A program made the translations under genes and the position numbers. DNA of 64,000 nucleotides, taken from positions 29,519,590 through 29,583,589 of the forward strand of contig NC_053153.1 of NCBI RefSeq assembly GCF_016808335.1. Direction: 5' to 3'. Positions 21,681 to 32,380 of this stretch are shown here, piece after piece. The stretch is from Panicum virgatum (taxonomy: Eukaryota > Streptophyta > Magnoliopsida > Poales > Poaceae). The notes under the pieces were generated by a model. That model was not told the origin of the DNA and did no database searches. It saw only the letters and a program-made list of their open reading frames with translations. The first letter of the stretch is position 1. Every line of letters starts with the position of its first letter.

Positions 21681-23329
21681 TCAATCCATCGGCGGCGGAG
21701 GAGGTGGTGGTGGGTAGAACGGCTGGTGCGGGTAAAACTCTGGAGGTGGCACTGGAGCCGGGAAGACTGAGTAGAAGTGGTCAGAGAACCCAGTGAAGGT
21801 AGCACTGAAAGTGTCAAATATCTGCTCTAGCTGCTGCTGCCTCTGCTCAAGCTGCTCAAACTGCTCAGAAGAAGGCATATCTTCAAAGCGTGAGTCCAGG
21901 GCTGCTATGTCAGAGTGAAGACTCTCCTGAACCCTCTGCATCTGAGCCATCATGGGCTGGAACATCTGATGCTGCATGTTCTGGAAGCTAAGGTGCATCC
22001 GACTCTGCATCTGGCTGGCCAACCCGGCAATCTGAAAAGACATGCTCTGCTGCATGGATGCAAAATATAGATCAAAATAGCCAGCTGGAGGAGCCCACTG
22101 CTGCTGCTGCACTGGAGGCTGTGTAGGTGGCATGGCATGCTGTGCTGCAGCTGCACCCATATGAGCATCATCACTGTCACCAGCATCATCTTGCACATGT
22201 GCTTCCTTATCCATATCACCTCCTGGAAAGGGAGTCAAGGGCCTCAAGAGAAAAGCAGTGTCATTCTTGAACGGCCTGAAAGGAGTGTCACATATCCCTC
22301 TGAAACTAGTCTTGGTCTTGATGATAGACATAATATAAGGTGCAAAGTATAAGTTCATCTCAAGGTTGAGCCTCAGATCTGCCAGCTGATCCATAATAAG
22401 AGCAATGACATTGATTCTGTTGCCATTCATCACATGAGAAATCACATTCCAATAAAGGCCTCTAATCTTGTCATTGTTGCCACTCTTTGGTATGAATGTG
22501 ACTCTAGCAATCCAGTTTATGATAGAAGAATGATGCTTAAGACCCTGAATGCCCCCCAAACTCCTAGCAATACCAACATTTGCAGACTCATAGTATATGG
22601 GGTAGTCATTCTCATCAAGTGTGTTTTCCAATACAACATTCACACTTTGATCATTTGTAATAAAATCATAGTCCAATTGATTTGCAGCGGCAAACTGAGT
22701 AAAGGTAGCATAATAAGTTCTCTTGCCAGTTGTCCACTAAATTCTACCATGTTTATTTCAAGGGTGGTATAGAACTGACGGATAACTGTTTCATTCCAAT
22801 CACACCTATACTGCAGAAAATTTGCTAACCCCATTTGCTCAAATCTATCCACTAGATCAGATATGACTTGTTGTGATCTCATATAGCCTAGATTAATGGT
22901 CTGATATTTGAACACAATTTTCTTAACTAGATGACTAAAATAAGCATCTTTTTGTACCTCAGTTTTGAAGTGGAGAATATTGATGTCCCGAGACATATTG
23001 AGCTGATTCACTGATCTTGCATTTGCATAACTCTCAGCTGTCCACTATCTGCTAGAAAGATCTAGCCCCATCAGATCTGTAACATCATCCTCAACTCCCT
23101 CAGCATCTTTCTCTAAAGATTCATCACCAACACCACCCACTGTAGATACTGCATTTAAGTCACTGAGATTTGGAGCGTAGTCCACATCATCAGAATCATC
23201 ACTCTCTTTGCCTTTTGGATGACAGGTCTTCTTGATTTTAGAAGCAGTGGCCTTCTGTATCTTCCGAAGTGGTATGATATCAAGAATTAACCATAAGACA
23301 TAATTGTTCAAGTATAAGAATAGTAACAC
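21681..23329 (-). pseudogene. Gag-like 'putative plant transposon protein', broken
   Basis: The minus-strand frame begins with an acidic Lys/Ser/Asp-rich stretch (KGKESDDSDDVDYAPN), hits a TAG near 23047, continues in the same frame (AYFSHLVKKIVFKYQ, QVISDLVDRFEQMG, WNETVIRQFYTTLEIN), and shifts frame near 22737-22745. The last 331 codons read on as TFTQFAAANQLDYDF, then IARSLGGIQGLKHHS and DQLADLRLNLEMN, and end in a Gln-rich coiled coil and a poly-Pro tail. The domain resembles the plant transposon-associated family that accompanies non-autonomous LTR elements (Transposase_32-like). Its molecular role is not established. One stop and one frameshift mark it as dead. Confidence 0.65.
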
Positions 23330-23374
23330 ATCAAATCATCACAAAATAACAAAATTCAGCAACCCTATGTACTG

Positions 23375-23470
23375 GCGGACCGTCCGCGAAAATACCGCAG
23401 ACTGTCCGCATCCTTTGTGTTGAATCTGTAAAACCACGAACCGTCCGCCAACCTAGCGCGGACTGTCCGC
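23375..23470. promoter_or_regulatory. Two further palindrome pairs, 22 bp apart
   Basis: Motif starts at 23375/23397 and 23436/23458, each pair exactly 22 bp apart. Variants are GCGGACCGTCCGC, GCAGACTGTCCGC, ACGAACCGTCCGC and GCGGACTGTCCGC. They lie in the leader just upstream of the gag-like pseudogene. Confidence 0.75.
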
Positions 23471-24059
23471 GATGGATCTGTTCATGGGCAGAAAGCACAA
23501 AATCGTCCTAAAACTTGATTCACCCACAATTTGAGTTTTGATTCAAATCAACCAACCAAATTTTAAACATAGCATCTCCTCATCACTAGGAACAAGTTCC
23601 CCCAATTGGTTTCACAAATCCATAACTCAAAAATAGATCGGAGCACCCCAAACCTTAGTCTCTTTCATGATGAAATCCATAAATATAACTAGTGTATGAG
23701 GTGCGCCATTGGCGCGCGGCGAATAACGCTGGATTGAAATCTTGCAAAAGAAAGGGATGCGGCGAATTCGGCAGTGGTTTTAATTGGACGGGATAGACTT
23801 GTCCGTTACATAAATTTTGGAAACAACGCTAAGAACTGCCGAAATACACAGGAAATAGTCAATGGAAACGGCTCACAGGCGAGCGCACACCGCTGCAGAA
23901 ACGATAAGCTATTTAGCCTGCATTGTGTTGCAGGGCATGGCTTCAAAAGCTGCAGCCTTCTTGTTGCCGAAGCCTGCGGAGGAGGCCTCTTTGCCGCGCA
24001 TGAATCGGAATCTGCATCGATTAGGAAACAGGCACCAAAATTGAAATGAGCAGAATGTG

Positions 24060-24512
24060 TTAGCCACTTTCAGCGATCAAAAGTAAAAGAAGGCAAAGAG
24101 AACGAACCTGTGATGACAAGGACGACCATGCGGGCCTATTACCGCTGGTCAAGTTCTTGAGGGCACAACGTCTGATGTAGGAGCAGGCAGCCACCACATG
24201 GCGCTTAGCGAAGTCGAGGGTGAGTTTGATTGCGCCGGCAAGGGTGAGCATAGCCGGAGGAAGGAGCTGGTACAGGACGTAGTTTGTGGCTAGTCTTCTG
24301 ATGGAATTTGCATTGTTGGGCAGAGTGCATATGAACGTAATGGTCCAGATCAGCGTGCCCGTTGTCAGGCAGAGCTTCGTGTTCTTGATGAGTGTAGCAC
24401 ATAGCCACCATAGCGGGTATGCATGGGAGTGCAAGGCATGACAGACGACTGCATAAGAGAGCGCACCAAATATCATTTGCGAACAACAAACTGTTTTGAA
24501 TTGGCTATTCAA
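24060..24512 (-). pseudogene. Captured gene fragment, unidentified membrane-like protein
   Basis: A 150-codon open frame with hydrophobic segments (VLYQLLPPAMLTLAGAIKL) and a GT donor after SSLSSQ at about 24111. I do not recognise the family. It lies inside the Helitron and is likely a transduplicated exon. Confidence 0.35.
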
Positions 24513-24887
24513 TTTGAAACCATCACCATATGGGCTAGCAACACCACCACCAAATGAAGGAACTTAGAGGGGTACAGGTAACAAAATCTCAAGATATTAG
24601 ACCACTGAGATCCAGATGCAAGCAAATTTCACTCCATCGTGCTCAGCTTTGCAGGGTTAACTTTATATTATGAAAAAAAGGAAGACCCAAATTGCAGCAT
24701 ATCAGAAGCCACACATAACAAGATAACAATCATTTAGCACCTCTTTTACGGTAAGGGAAAAATGACTTCATTGGTCCACATTGCAAGGAAAGTAAACCAA
24801 AAAATAACAAATTAAAATTGAGATAAAACCAAAAAATAACAAATTAAAATTGAGATAAGAACTACGGTTAAAACAGATGAAACTAAC

Positions 24888-25009
24888 CTCAATAAGTGGA
24901 TCCCGACCCACAATTGGGAAAACCTCCTCTGCCTAATTCCGGATGACTTTAGCACGAGGATCGTAGTTCTTATACACACGGGGGCCAAAACTGGTGATCC
25001 TCCTCTTCC
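24888..25009 (-). pseudogene. Captured exon with intact splice sites
   Basis: A 122-bp exon bounded by AG (25010-25011) and GT (24886-24887) reads KRRITSFGPRVYKNYDPRAK, then one in-frame TAG, then AEEVFPIVGRDPLIEV. The parental gene was not identified. Confidence 0.4.
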
Positions 25010-25587
25010 CTAAATATGAACAAAGGGATGAATCTTGTAAGAGGAAATCAAGAGCAATAAAAAGGTAACAAACTGAATATTTTTACTTAAAAACTCCACA
25101 CACCAGAATGCATATCAGATAAGAGTGATAGCCACCTGTTCTCTGTTCTTTACGACTTCAATGAAATCTGGATTGCGGCCGCGCAAAAGCGGGACACAAA
25201 GATAACAAAATAACAGTACTAAGCAGCTAGTTCACTGGATTGGTGCGGTAGTTAATACAGCATGCATTGGAATATCATTTATTTAGTCCAGATCATCGAC
25301 AGGGCAAACATAACTGCAAGATATGTGCAAGGTCATCATGGGGACAAGAAGGCTTCCATGGCAGGACATACATACGATCCACAAGACAAGAGAATTGTTC
25401 GGACATGCACACTGGCTAAACCCAAAAAAAAAACGTTATGAAAGTAATCTGCATCACATGCCAACAAGCATCACCCGTGGCACCAAGGAAACAGGTCCCA
25501 CTGAGCAATAATACATAAATCAATAGCGGGAGCAGCATAACCATTTTTGGAAAGAGCTGCCATCAGCTAGCGATCATTCTAGCTTAC

Positions 25588-25647
25588 CTATTCTGGTTGA
25601 ATAATAAAGAGTAAAATCTGCTCCAACAGGGCGAAGAAGCCACTTTC
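25588..25647 (-). pseudogene. Captured 60-bp exon
   Basis: Bounded by AG and GT (donor GTAAGC). One frame reads KWLLRPVGADFTLYYSTRI. It lies in the expected order relative to 24888-25009 and could come from the same parent gene. Confidence 0.35.
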
Positions 25648-26962
25648 CTGAACAAGGCACAATAGAATTTCATCAGATAGCAACAATAAGAAGCTCATCA
25701 GTCCATGCATATAAAATAGGTAAAGCTGCACATGAGCTCGTCAGAACATACTTACAAATTACAATATCCAATTTCAAAATTAGAAAATATGTAAACCTGC
25801 ACATGAGCTTGGAGCATGTTCGCCACCTGCCAAAAGAGACCACAAAATCATAAGAGGATAGCAAAATTGTCCAATCTAGGAAGCAAAGTCGCATCACCTC
25901 CAGATAGCAAAACACAATAGCACATCCATAGGATACAAGGCACTACATGGTATGTAGCATAAAAAAAGTAGCTCCAAATCACACTAAACATAGAGATTTA
26001 TCATGAATCTGCAAGAATAGGGGATTGTTTTCTGAATTATCCAAAGTAGATGATGGAACAGAGCATTATAAATACACTGCATATCAATTTGGGATAAAAA
26101 ATTTGAGATGCTGAACAAGAACAGAATATACTAATGACGATGCAAGAATCAATGCATACTGATTTTATCAATAAACAACTAAACTATTGACAGAAACTAT
26201 GGTTGAATCAACCCTCAACAGACCTGACAAAAAAACCAACTGATTAACTTTATTACTCTAGTGCCTTAAGAACAAAAGTCAGATTGAAATCAGGCATAAC
26301 ATTACATATTTACTTCGATCAAACAATTCATATTTACTTTTTGCATAATAGTTTTAGAAAAACCTCCACCCTTATGTTGTGAGCTCATTTTTCGAAACAT
26401 AGATTCAGAGCAGCAACTGTATGAAATATAGTTGTGAGCTCATTTTTCGAGCATGTTTGAGAACTACTGAACAATGTTTTGTCTAGTTTACCTATTGATC
26501 GAGCTTATCATTATTGCTGCGCCTCCCAATTGCTTAGTTCAGCTTTCCAAAATTCTGCACAAGAAAAATGACCTCATTGTTACTGTATTTTCTAGAGCCC
26601 TGCCAATAGATAAGAATCCGAAATAGAATTTACCTGCTTGGTGATGATCCACCCTGCCTGTAGAATCAGTCAAAGAGCGTTGGTGAACCAGGCTTTGCAA
26701 ACCTCACCTACGGGAAGCCACCGTCCATATATGTTTGCTCTTATCCATATAATAGGTAAAACCTGCTAGTATTAGTTCACTGAAAACGCAGTTGTTACCC
26801 TGCTTCATCTATCCTAAAAGGAAATACAGATCTGAGATAAAAGCATTGAGAAAATAAAAGGTCGGCGAAATGGAAGATGGGGAACCTCTGAAGAGATAAA
26901 AAATTGCCGAGCAAAATGTAATAACTTTGGCTAAGGATAAAGAAAGAAGGCAGAGGAGAGGA

Positions 26963-27020
26963 GATGCTCTGCCGATTGGAATGGACTGGTCGACCAGTCC
27001 ATTTCAATCGGCAGAGCATC
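26963..27020. repeat. 58-bp near-perfect palindrome
   Basis: Two 29-nt arms with no loop. The left arm starts GATGCTCTGCCGATTGG and the right arm is its inverse with a single G/A mismatch. The centre is GGTC|GACC at 26991/26992. Confidence 0.9.
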
Positions 27021-27840
27021 CCCAGTGTGTTGTCTTGCCAGCTATAGTAGCCTGGCAGGATATACCACCACTTGCATTCAAATTGTGTTAGATAAAAAAT
27101 AGCATTAATTAACTGAAACACGAAGCAAGAATCTGGTTTTATTCAGTGATGATAGGATGTACTGTCTATGCTAGAGCAACCTATGAATGCATTGAATTAT
27201 AGGGGAGAAATACACATTGGCTGGCTTAGGGGAAGGGGGAGGGCTGGAGGTTTGGAGGACCTGGTAGTATGTCAAAATTACAGGTATCTGGTATGAAAAA
27301 CTTTGCCCAGTTCAAAAATATGTCAGTTAACTGCCCGGAGCCAAATTCAGAGACGGAATCTGGGGTATACCAAAATCAGAGCTGTAGATAATCCAAGCGG
27401 CATCCTTCTTGCTGCTATTTCCGCAGGTTCCAATGAAACTGAAAAGTTAAGAAATCAAATCTGCATTAACCGGGAACGAGGCAACGAAAAGGAAGGAAAT
27501 TGCTTGTGGGAAAATACCTGACCGCGTAGAACAAAGCAGATGAACAAGAATACACAGGACCATATGAGCAGCCTGTTAGATCCAGCAGTCGATGTAGAAT
27601 CTGGGAGTGGGAAAGAGCAACTTCCCTGCTTGGGAAGAGGGACAAAGTGAAGGAGACCCAGAAGGAGGTAAAGAAACGCGGAAGAACACACCAGTGCGGC
27701 CGAGATCTGCCGTCGTTGCAGAAGACGAAGAACGTTTGCCAGGAAGGCCTGTGGAGCAGGAAGAAGGCCTCCCGGTCTGTGGAGCAGGAAGAAGGTCTCC
27801 CCGGCGCTTGTTCCCATCTGCGGCCAGCCATGCTCTCCTC

Positions 27841-27950
27841 CTCCGCCGTAGGAGAGGATGTTCGCGGTGATGTAGAGGGGTCGGTCGGAGACGACGGCGT
27901 CGTGGGTCTTGATCACCTCCCTCTGCAGGTCGACGAGGCCGGGGAGACGC
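27841..27950 (-). pseudogene. Captured cytochrome P450 fragment
   Basis: Minus-strand REVIKTHDAVVSDRPLYITA followed by NILSYGG resembles the N-terminal third of CYP71-clan P450s (the VMKTHDxxFxxRP region). Only this short stretch is P450-like; neighbouring sequence in the same 240-codon frame (27455-28177) is low-complexity. Confidence 0.55.
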
Positions 27951-28120
27951 CACCGCCCCCGCCGAGCTCGAGGGAGACGCTGCCGCCGTCGCGCGGAGAA
28001 GGCCGGTGTGCCGACGAGCGAGCATAGGCTGACTCCGACGGCGACACGAAGCGCCGCATACCGCCTCCCCACGCCGAGCTCCACGGGTCTCCTCCACCAC
28101 CGCCGTAGCCCCACGCGGAT

Positions 28121-28395
28121 CGGGCCGCCGCCGCCATGGGCCGAGCTCGAGGCCACCGGATCTGGTGCGCTAGGCAAGCGCCGCCGCCGAGCTCAGGGAG
28201 AGAGAGAGACGGGGAGGGGGGTTGAGCGGCTCGTGGCTATGGCCTCCGCGCCAGCCGTCGGGCCGCCGCCGCCATGAGCCGATCTCGAGGCCGCCGGATC
28301 TGCCGTGCCGGGTAGGCGCCGCCGCCGGAGCTCAGGGAGAGAGAGACCGGGGAGGGGGGTGGCTCGTGGCCATGGCCTCAGCGCCGGCCGTCCGT
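28121..28395. repeat. Tandem duplication, two ~138-bp GC-rich units
   Basis: Both units start CGGGCCGCCGCCGCCATG and contain GAGCTCAGGGAGAGAGAGA and GTGGCTATGGCCTC-like ends. Copies are at 28121-28258 and 28259-28395, with scattered substitutions. Confidence 0.75.
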
Positions 28396-28934
28396 GGGGC
28401 GGCAAGAGGACGAACGAGATAGAAATGCGCATTCACGGAGAGAACAGATACGCGGGAAAGCTGCAGGACACAGGGTGGGAATGGGCGACTTTCGTGGGAA
28501 AGCTGCAGGGCTGGCCGGCGGGAGCGGCGACACGCAAAGGAGGCCAACCGAGCGACGACTCGCACAGTCGTCAACGGTGGGGACGGCCACGTACGATTCA
28601 AGGGGGAAGAACCGATGGGCCCGAAGAAATTGGGGTGACGCGACCCTCCTCGGCGCGCAGAGCTTGCCCGCGCTTGAATCTATAGAAATGAGAGGAATCA
28701 ATGAAATACCGAGAGGACATGATGGAAAATTTTGAGAAGAGTCCGGGGATGTGCTCGGACCGTTCAGGAACCACGCCAAAAATCCTTCACCATGAAGTCT
28801 CCCCCACATGCTTGAGAATGCTTGAGAGAGAAAGGGAGAGAGCTTTTGGTGATATGTGTGCGGTTTGGTGGGGAAGGTGAAAGAGATAGCCCATTATAGG
28901 TCAAGACTGGCCGACCCCACAACTCTGCGCACGG

Positions 28935-29231
28935 GCGGACCGTCCGTGGTCCTTGGGCGGACCGTCCGCCGGCGTACTCAAAAAACCCCGTGAAACTGTC
29001 GAGTAGCGGACTGTCCGCGGTCCAATGGCGGACTATCCGCGCCTTGCTCAGAGAACAAACTGTCGGTGTATCCGATGCTAACCAGTTGCACCGGTGACCC
29101 GCGGACCGTCCACAGTCCCTTGGCGGATCGTCCGCTACACAATTTTTGCAGCTGAAACTTCTCTGCAGAGCCTCTGGTGAACAAATCCCATGAACGGCGG
29201 ACTGTCCGCCTCTTACCCGCGGACCGTCCGC
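28935..29231. promoter_or_regulatory. Four palindrome pairs in the right-hand LTR region
   Basis: Motif starts: 28935/28957, 29006/29028, 29101/29123, 29197/29219, all exactly 22 bp apart. The sequence between partners differs from pair to pair. On the minus strand a TATA-like CTATAATGGGC follows near 28890. The surrounding DNA does not match the left LTR. Confidence 0.8.
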
Positions 29232-29569
29232 GCTACCAAAATTCAGACTGTCCAAAATTTTGCCAATTTTCACAATTTCAACTTCAATTTGGGTTCATTG
29301 CTCATATAAAAATCCAAAAATCTCAAAACTTGCATGAAAACCTTCTAAAGACTCATATGATATGAGCGAGTTACAACAAGAAATAAAAAATAAATCGAGT
29401 AAAATCAAGAAAACTCATAAATGGCTCAAAAAATCCTCAAAAATTCAGAAAAAATGCAACAACAGATGCATTTAAGAACCACATGCCATATGTACTAGTT
29501 TTCAAGCCACATTTAAGAAGTCAATGATATTAAGTTTATTTCTCAACTTGTAAAAGAATGTCCAATGGC

Positions 29570-29974
29570 GGACTGTCCGCACTTGTGCAGTCAGCTCTCA
29601 AACTTGATCTTTTTCAAACTTTTTCAAAACGTCGTTAGCCCTCATGCATGCATCTAGACATTTTGAGCAAAATGGCACTAAAGACCAGTCAAGCACGAGT
29701 ACACGACCCCTCTTGATAGTACGGCTATCTATCCAACAAATCCGGTCACTTTTCATCCACTAAATACCTTGTGACTGGTAAAATGCAAAAACCCTATGTT
29801 ATACTTTTGCCTTGAGCCCGAGCTTTGCACATCATCTCTAAAACGTCATCCGATCACAATCAAATCCTTTTCATCCGTGGATCAACCTATGCTCATTATC
29901 TCAAATGAAATCATTAATCCACAAACCGTTATCATTAATTTAAAAAACACAAATTAGGGGTCTAGATGTTTTCA
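29570..29974 (-). repeat. 5' LTR, matching part only
   Basis: Near-identical to 20690-21092 from GCGGACTGTCCGCACTTG to the TTTCA terminus (for example GCATGCATCTAGACATTTTG). To the left of about 29570 the match stops abruptly and 330 bp of AT-rich DNA follows. Confidence 0.75.
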
Positions 29975-30699
29975 GCCGCCGCACTGCTGCTCTGTTCTCG
30001 CCGCCGCTACTCTCGCCGCCCAGCTCCAGATCCGGTCACAGCGCTCCATCTCCACTCGCAGGCACAGGCGTCCAAGAGCTGAGCACACCGCGCCGCCGCA
30101 GCAGGGCCGCTCGCAGGCAGAGGCCACCTGCAGAGTGCGACTCGCGGGTGGAGGCCCTTTGTCCCCATCAAGAGCTCCATGGCCATGCTCCTTGCCTGAA
30201 GCTATCCAGGTGGCCCTCCATAGCAGAATTTCCAAGCGTGAGCACCTGATAGCACCTAGCAGAAGCTCCAAACACGAGACCACCGACAGCTCCTTGCTCT
30301 AGCGATTGAGAAAATGAGGAAAAAAAATTCACCTTGCCGGATCAGACGAAGAATCCCGCCCTGCTGGTGACGGCCTGCAGCTTCGGCTTGTCGGGGAGTA
30401 ACCTGAGCGTGCGGAGGGGGCCCGTCGCTCGCGTAGGAGGCATGCCGTGGAGATTGGGCCAACGCCAGGCGGATCTGAGCTCGGGAGTGGACCTCCGGCG
30501 ACGGACCTCCAGGCTGTGGCGGCGGACCTCCGAGGGCGGACCTCCGGGAGAAGGGACTTGTATCTTGTGCGGCCTGGCAGGGCTGCGGCATGGACATCAG
30601 GGCGGCAGAGGAGCGCGGAGGGCAAGGGCGGTGCGGCCGGCTCGAAGCGCGGCGGTGGCGCGGAGCTCCCGCACCACGGCGGCCGGCTCGAAGCAGGGG

Positions 30700-30783
30700 C
30701 ACCGCCGGTCCCGTCCCCTGGCGGCGGCGCAGAGCAGCAGGACGCCGCCGGTCCCGTCCCCTGGCGGCGGCGCAGAGCAGCAG
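30700..30783. repeat. Tandem duplication, 43-bp unit
   Basis: The unit GCCGCCGGTCCCGTCCCC followed by TGGCGGCGGCGCAGAGCAG occurs twice in direct succession within GC-rich element C. Confidence 0.8.
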
Positions 30784-31147
30784 CCCCTGCAGCACCGAAT
30801 AGATGCGCGGGTCCTCGTCGTCTTCCTCTGTGCAGTCCTCGTCGCCGCGGAGCTCCTCGCCGGATCCGTCCTCGCTCCAGGCCCGAGCTCCCCACCATGG
30901 CGCAAGGAGCAGGGGCGGCACCGCGAGCCTGGTCTGCGGCGGCGACGCGGAGGAGGGGGGACAGCGCTGCGAGCCCGGTCGACGGCTGCGGCGCGCAGGA
31001 GCCGAGTAGGGGCCTCCCTAGCGACCCGCGAGAGATGGGGCTAGGGGAAGAAATCTGGGTGCCTCCCTATTCTACAGATTGACCTGCTGCAGTGGGTTTT
31101 TTTAACCTCAGCTTTCTGTTGCGGTTGTTCTTACCGGCTACCATCAC

Positions 31148-31556
31148 CGCGGTTAGGGATGGATCTATATATCCGAATTCTTAGAACAAATTTAATATTT
31201 TAAAATAGATATACTTAAAAATTTATGCTAATCTTTTTTTTATATTATTAAACATATTATTACACATAAGAATAAAATTTTGTATAGATTTTTTTATGTA
31301 TTATTTGCTCCCTACAATTAAAAAGGTGAAAAAAGATTCGAATCCGTATTCGATCCATATTCGAATTTTTATATCTATTATTTGAGAATATATATGATAA
31401 ATTTGAGGTTTAGTTTTTATGAATTTTTACAAGATCAATGTTAAATACAATGCTATGAATTTACATAGTAAATTTTATATCTTATTTGTCCATAATCGAA
31501 GAAAAATGACCAAAAATCTGACATCCGATTAAACATCCGAATCCATCCCTAACCGC
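31148..31556. mobile_element. MITE with CGCGGTTAGGGATGGAT termini
   Basis: The left end CGCGGTTAGGGATGGAT is matched by an inverted copy ending CCATCCCTAACCGCG. The interior is AT-rich with subterminal CCGAAT repeats. About 400 bp, no coding capacity. Confidence 0.75.
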
Positions 31557-31658
31557 GCCCGCCCGCCCGCGGGGAGGCCTAATTGCACCCGGTTTTCGCG
31601 CGGGAAACCCGGAAGGTAGCGCCGCGCCGCGTCGCACGGCACCGCCCTGTTGGAACCG

Positions 31659-31876
31659 GATCTTCTGCAGTACTCAAATCAGAACAGCAAATTGAGTTTT
31701 GTGCTACAGTGTTCAGCGTAGTATTGTAGCAAACAGTGCTTAAACTACTGTTCATATTTTACTGTTTATCTACTGTTCACCACTGTATCATGCGATCCCA
31801 TCTATTCATTTCAGATCGGACGACTCTCACCCCTTTCACCTCTCTCTGCAGTACTTTGAAAGTACTGCAGAGGATC
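31659..31876. mobile_element. Small MITE with GATCTTCTGCAGTACT termini
   Basis: The ends GATCTTCTGCAGTACTC and, inverted, GATCCTCTGCAGTACTTT enclose 218 bp rich in CTACAGT and CTGTTCA motifs. Confidence 0.7.
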
Positions 31877-31899
31877 TCAATCCCGCCCTGCTTTCCTGC

Positions 31900-32380
31900 T
31901 TTCTTCCCCACAGTGCTGCGACTGCGCTCATGGCTGGTTTCCCGGCGGAGCGGAGCTGGGGGTTAGGGTTTCACCACTCCGTGTCCGCCTCCCATTTTCC
32001 TCATCCTCGCCGTCGCCGTGAGGCGTCCGGCCCGGCGCTTTGGATCCGGGACCCTGGGGCTCCCCGCCCGCGGTCGGGGCCGGTGCGGACGTTCCGTTCC
32101 GGTACTTGTTTTTTCCTAATGCGGTTGTTTGGCGTGTCCGCGCAGCTAGGCGGTAGGCTGTGGTGCTGTTGGGGGGGCGGCGATGTCATCAGATCGCAGA
32201 TTTGGTGAGTGAGATCCTGCTGGGCGGCGCTTGCGTGTGCTGTGATACCAGGGGTAATGCTGCAGCGCTTGGTTCCGGAATCGAGAGCTCTGGCGCGTGT
32301 CCAAGTTTGGTTTGTTCTGGCATTTTGTTTATGTTGGGTGGGAGGGGAAGCCATTTGGTTATGGACTTATGGGCAGAGTA
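31900..32380 (+). other. GC-rich leader-like stretch, unclassified
   Basis: Contains an ATG at 31930 with a 92-codon frame (MAGFPAERSWGLGFHH), a GGGTTAGGGTTTC motif common in plant leaders, and a GTGAGTGAG donor-like site near 32204. It could be the first exon of a transcript running right. No protein family is recognised. Confidence 0.3.

Larger units (their letters stand above)
23689..28690 (-). mobile_element. Helitron-like element with captured gene fragments
   Basis: The minus-strand 3' end has a GC hairpin (GCGCC-AAT-GGCGC) followed by CCTCATACACTAG and a host T, which is the CTRR terminus and A/T target expected of Helitrons. The 5' end was not pinned down; composition switches sharply near 28683, where AT-rich host sequence resumes. 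The interior carries exon-like pieces of unrelated genes (24060-24512, 24888-25009, 25588-25647, 27841-27950) on the minus strand, a long palindrome and GC-rich tandem repeats. No Rep/helicase frame is present, so it is non-autonomous. Confidence 0.55.
19425..29974 (-). mobile_element. Large non-autonomous LTR retrotransposon, Sirevirus-like LTRs, with nested Helitron
   Basis: The plus strand starts TGTAGGATCAAG and ends TAGATGTTTTCA; GCCGC flanks both ends (19420-19424, 29975-29979). The minus-strand 3' LTR (19425-21092) is followed by a polypurine tract and a single gag-like pseudogene; there is no pol. The right (5') LTR matches the left one only over its first ~400 bp (29570-29974) and then diverges, so the two ends are not a simple pair. 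The LTR 3' terminus (ATTCACCCCCCCTCTAG on the minus strand) and palindromes near the TATA box resemble grass Sirevirus LTRs; that classification is an inference. GCCGC lies in a GC-rich region, so a chance match is possible. Confidence 0.65.
19193..31105. mobile_element. GC-rich TIR element C, split by an LTR element
   Basis: The left end (19193-19424) carries the same terminus as element B (AGCAACTCCAGCAATGG, then CCTACT repeats and GGGCCCACATGTCA). The LTR element 19425-29974 with duplicated GCCGC interrupts it. The GC-rich interior resumes at 29975 and runs to about 31050. A weak match to the inverted terminus (GACCTGCTGCAGTGGG) is at 31081. The interior frames are Pro/Arg/Ala-rich and unrecognised. 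The right boundary is tentative. Confidence 0.4.
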
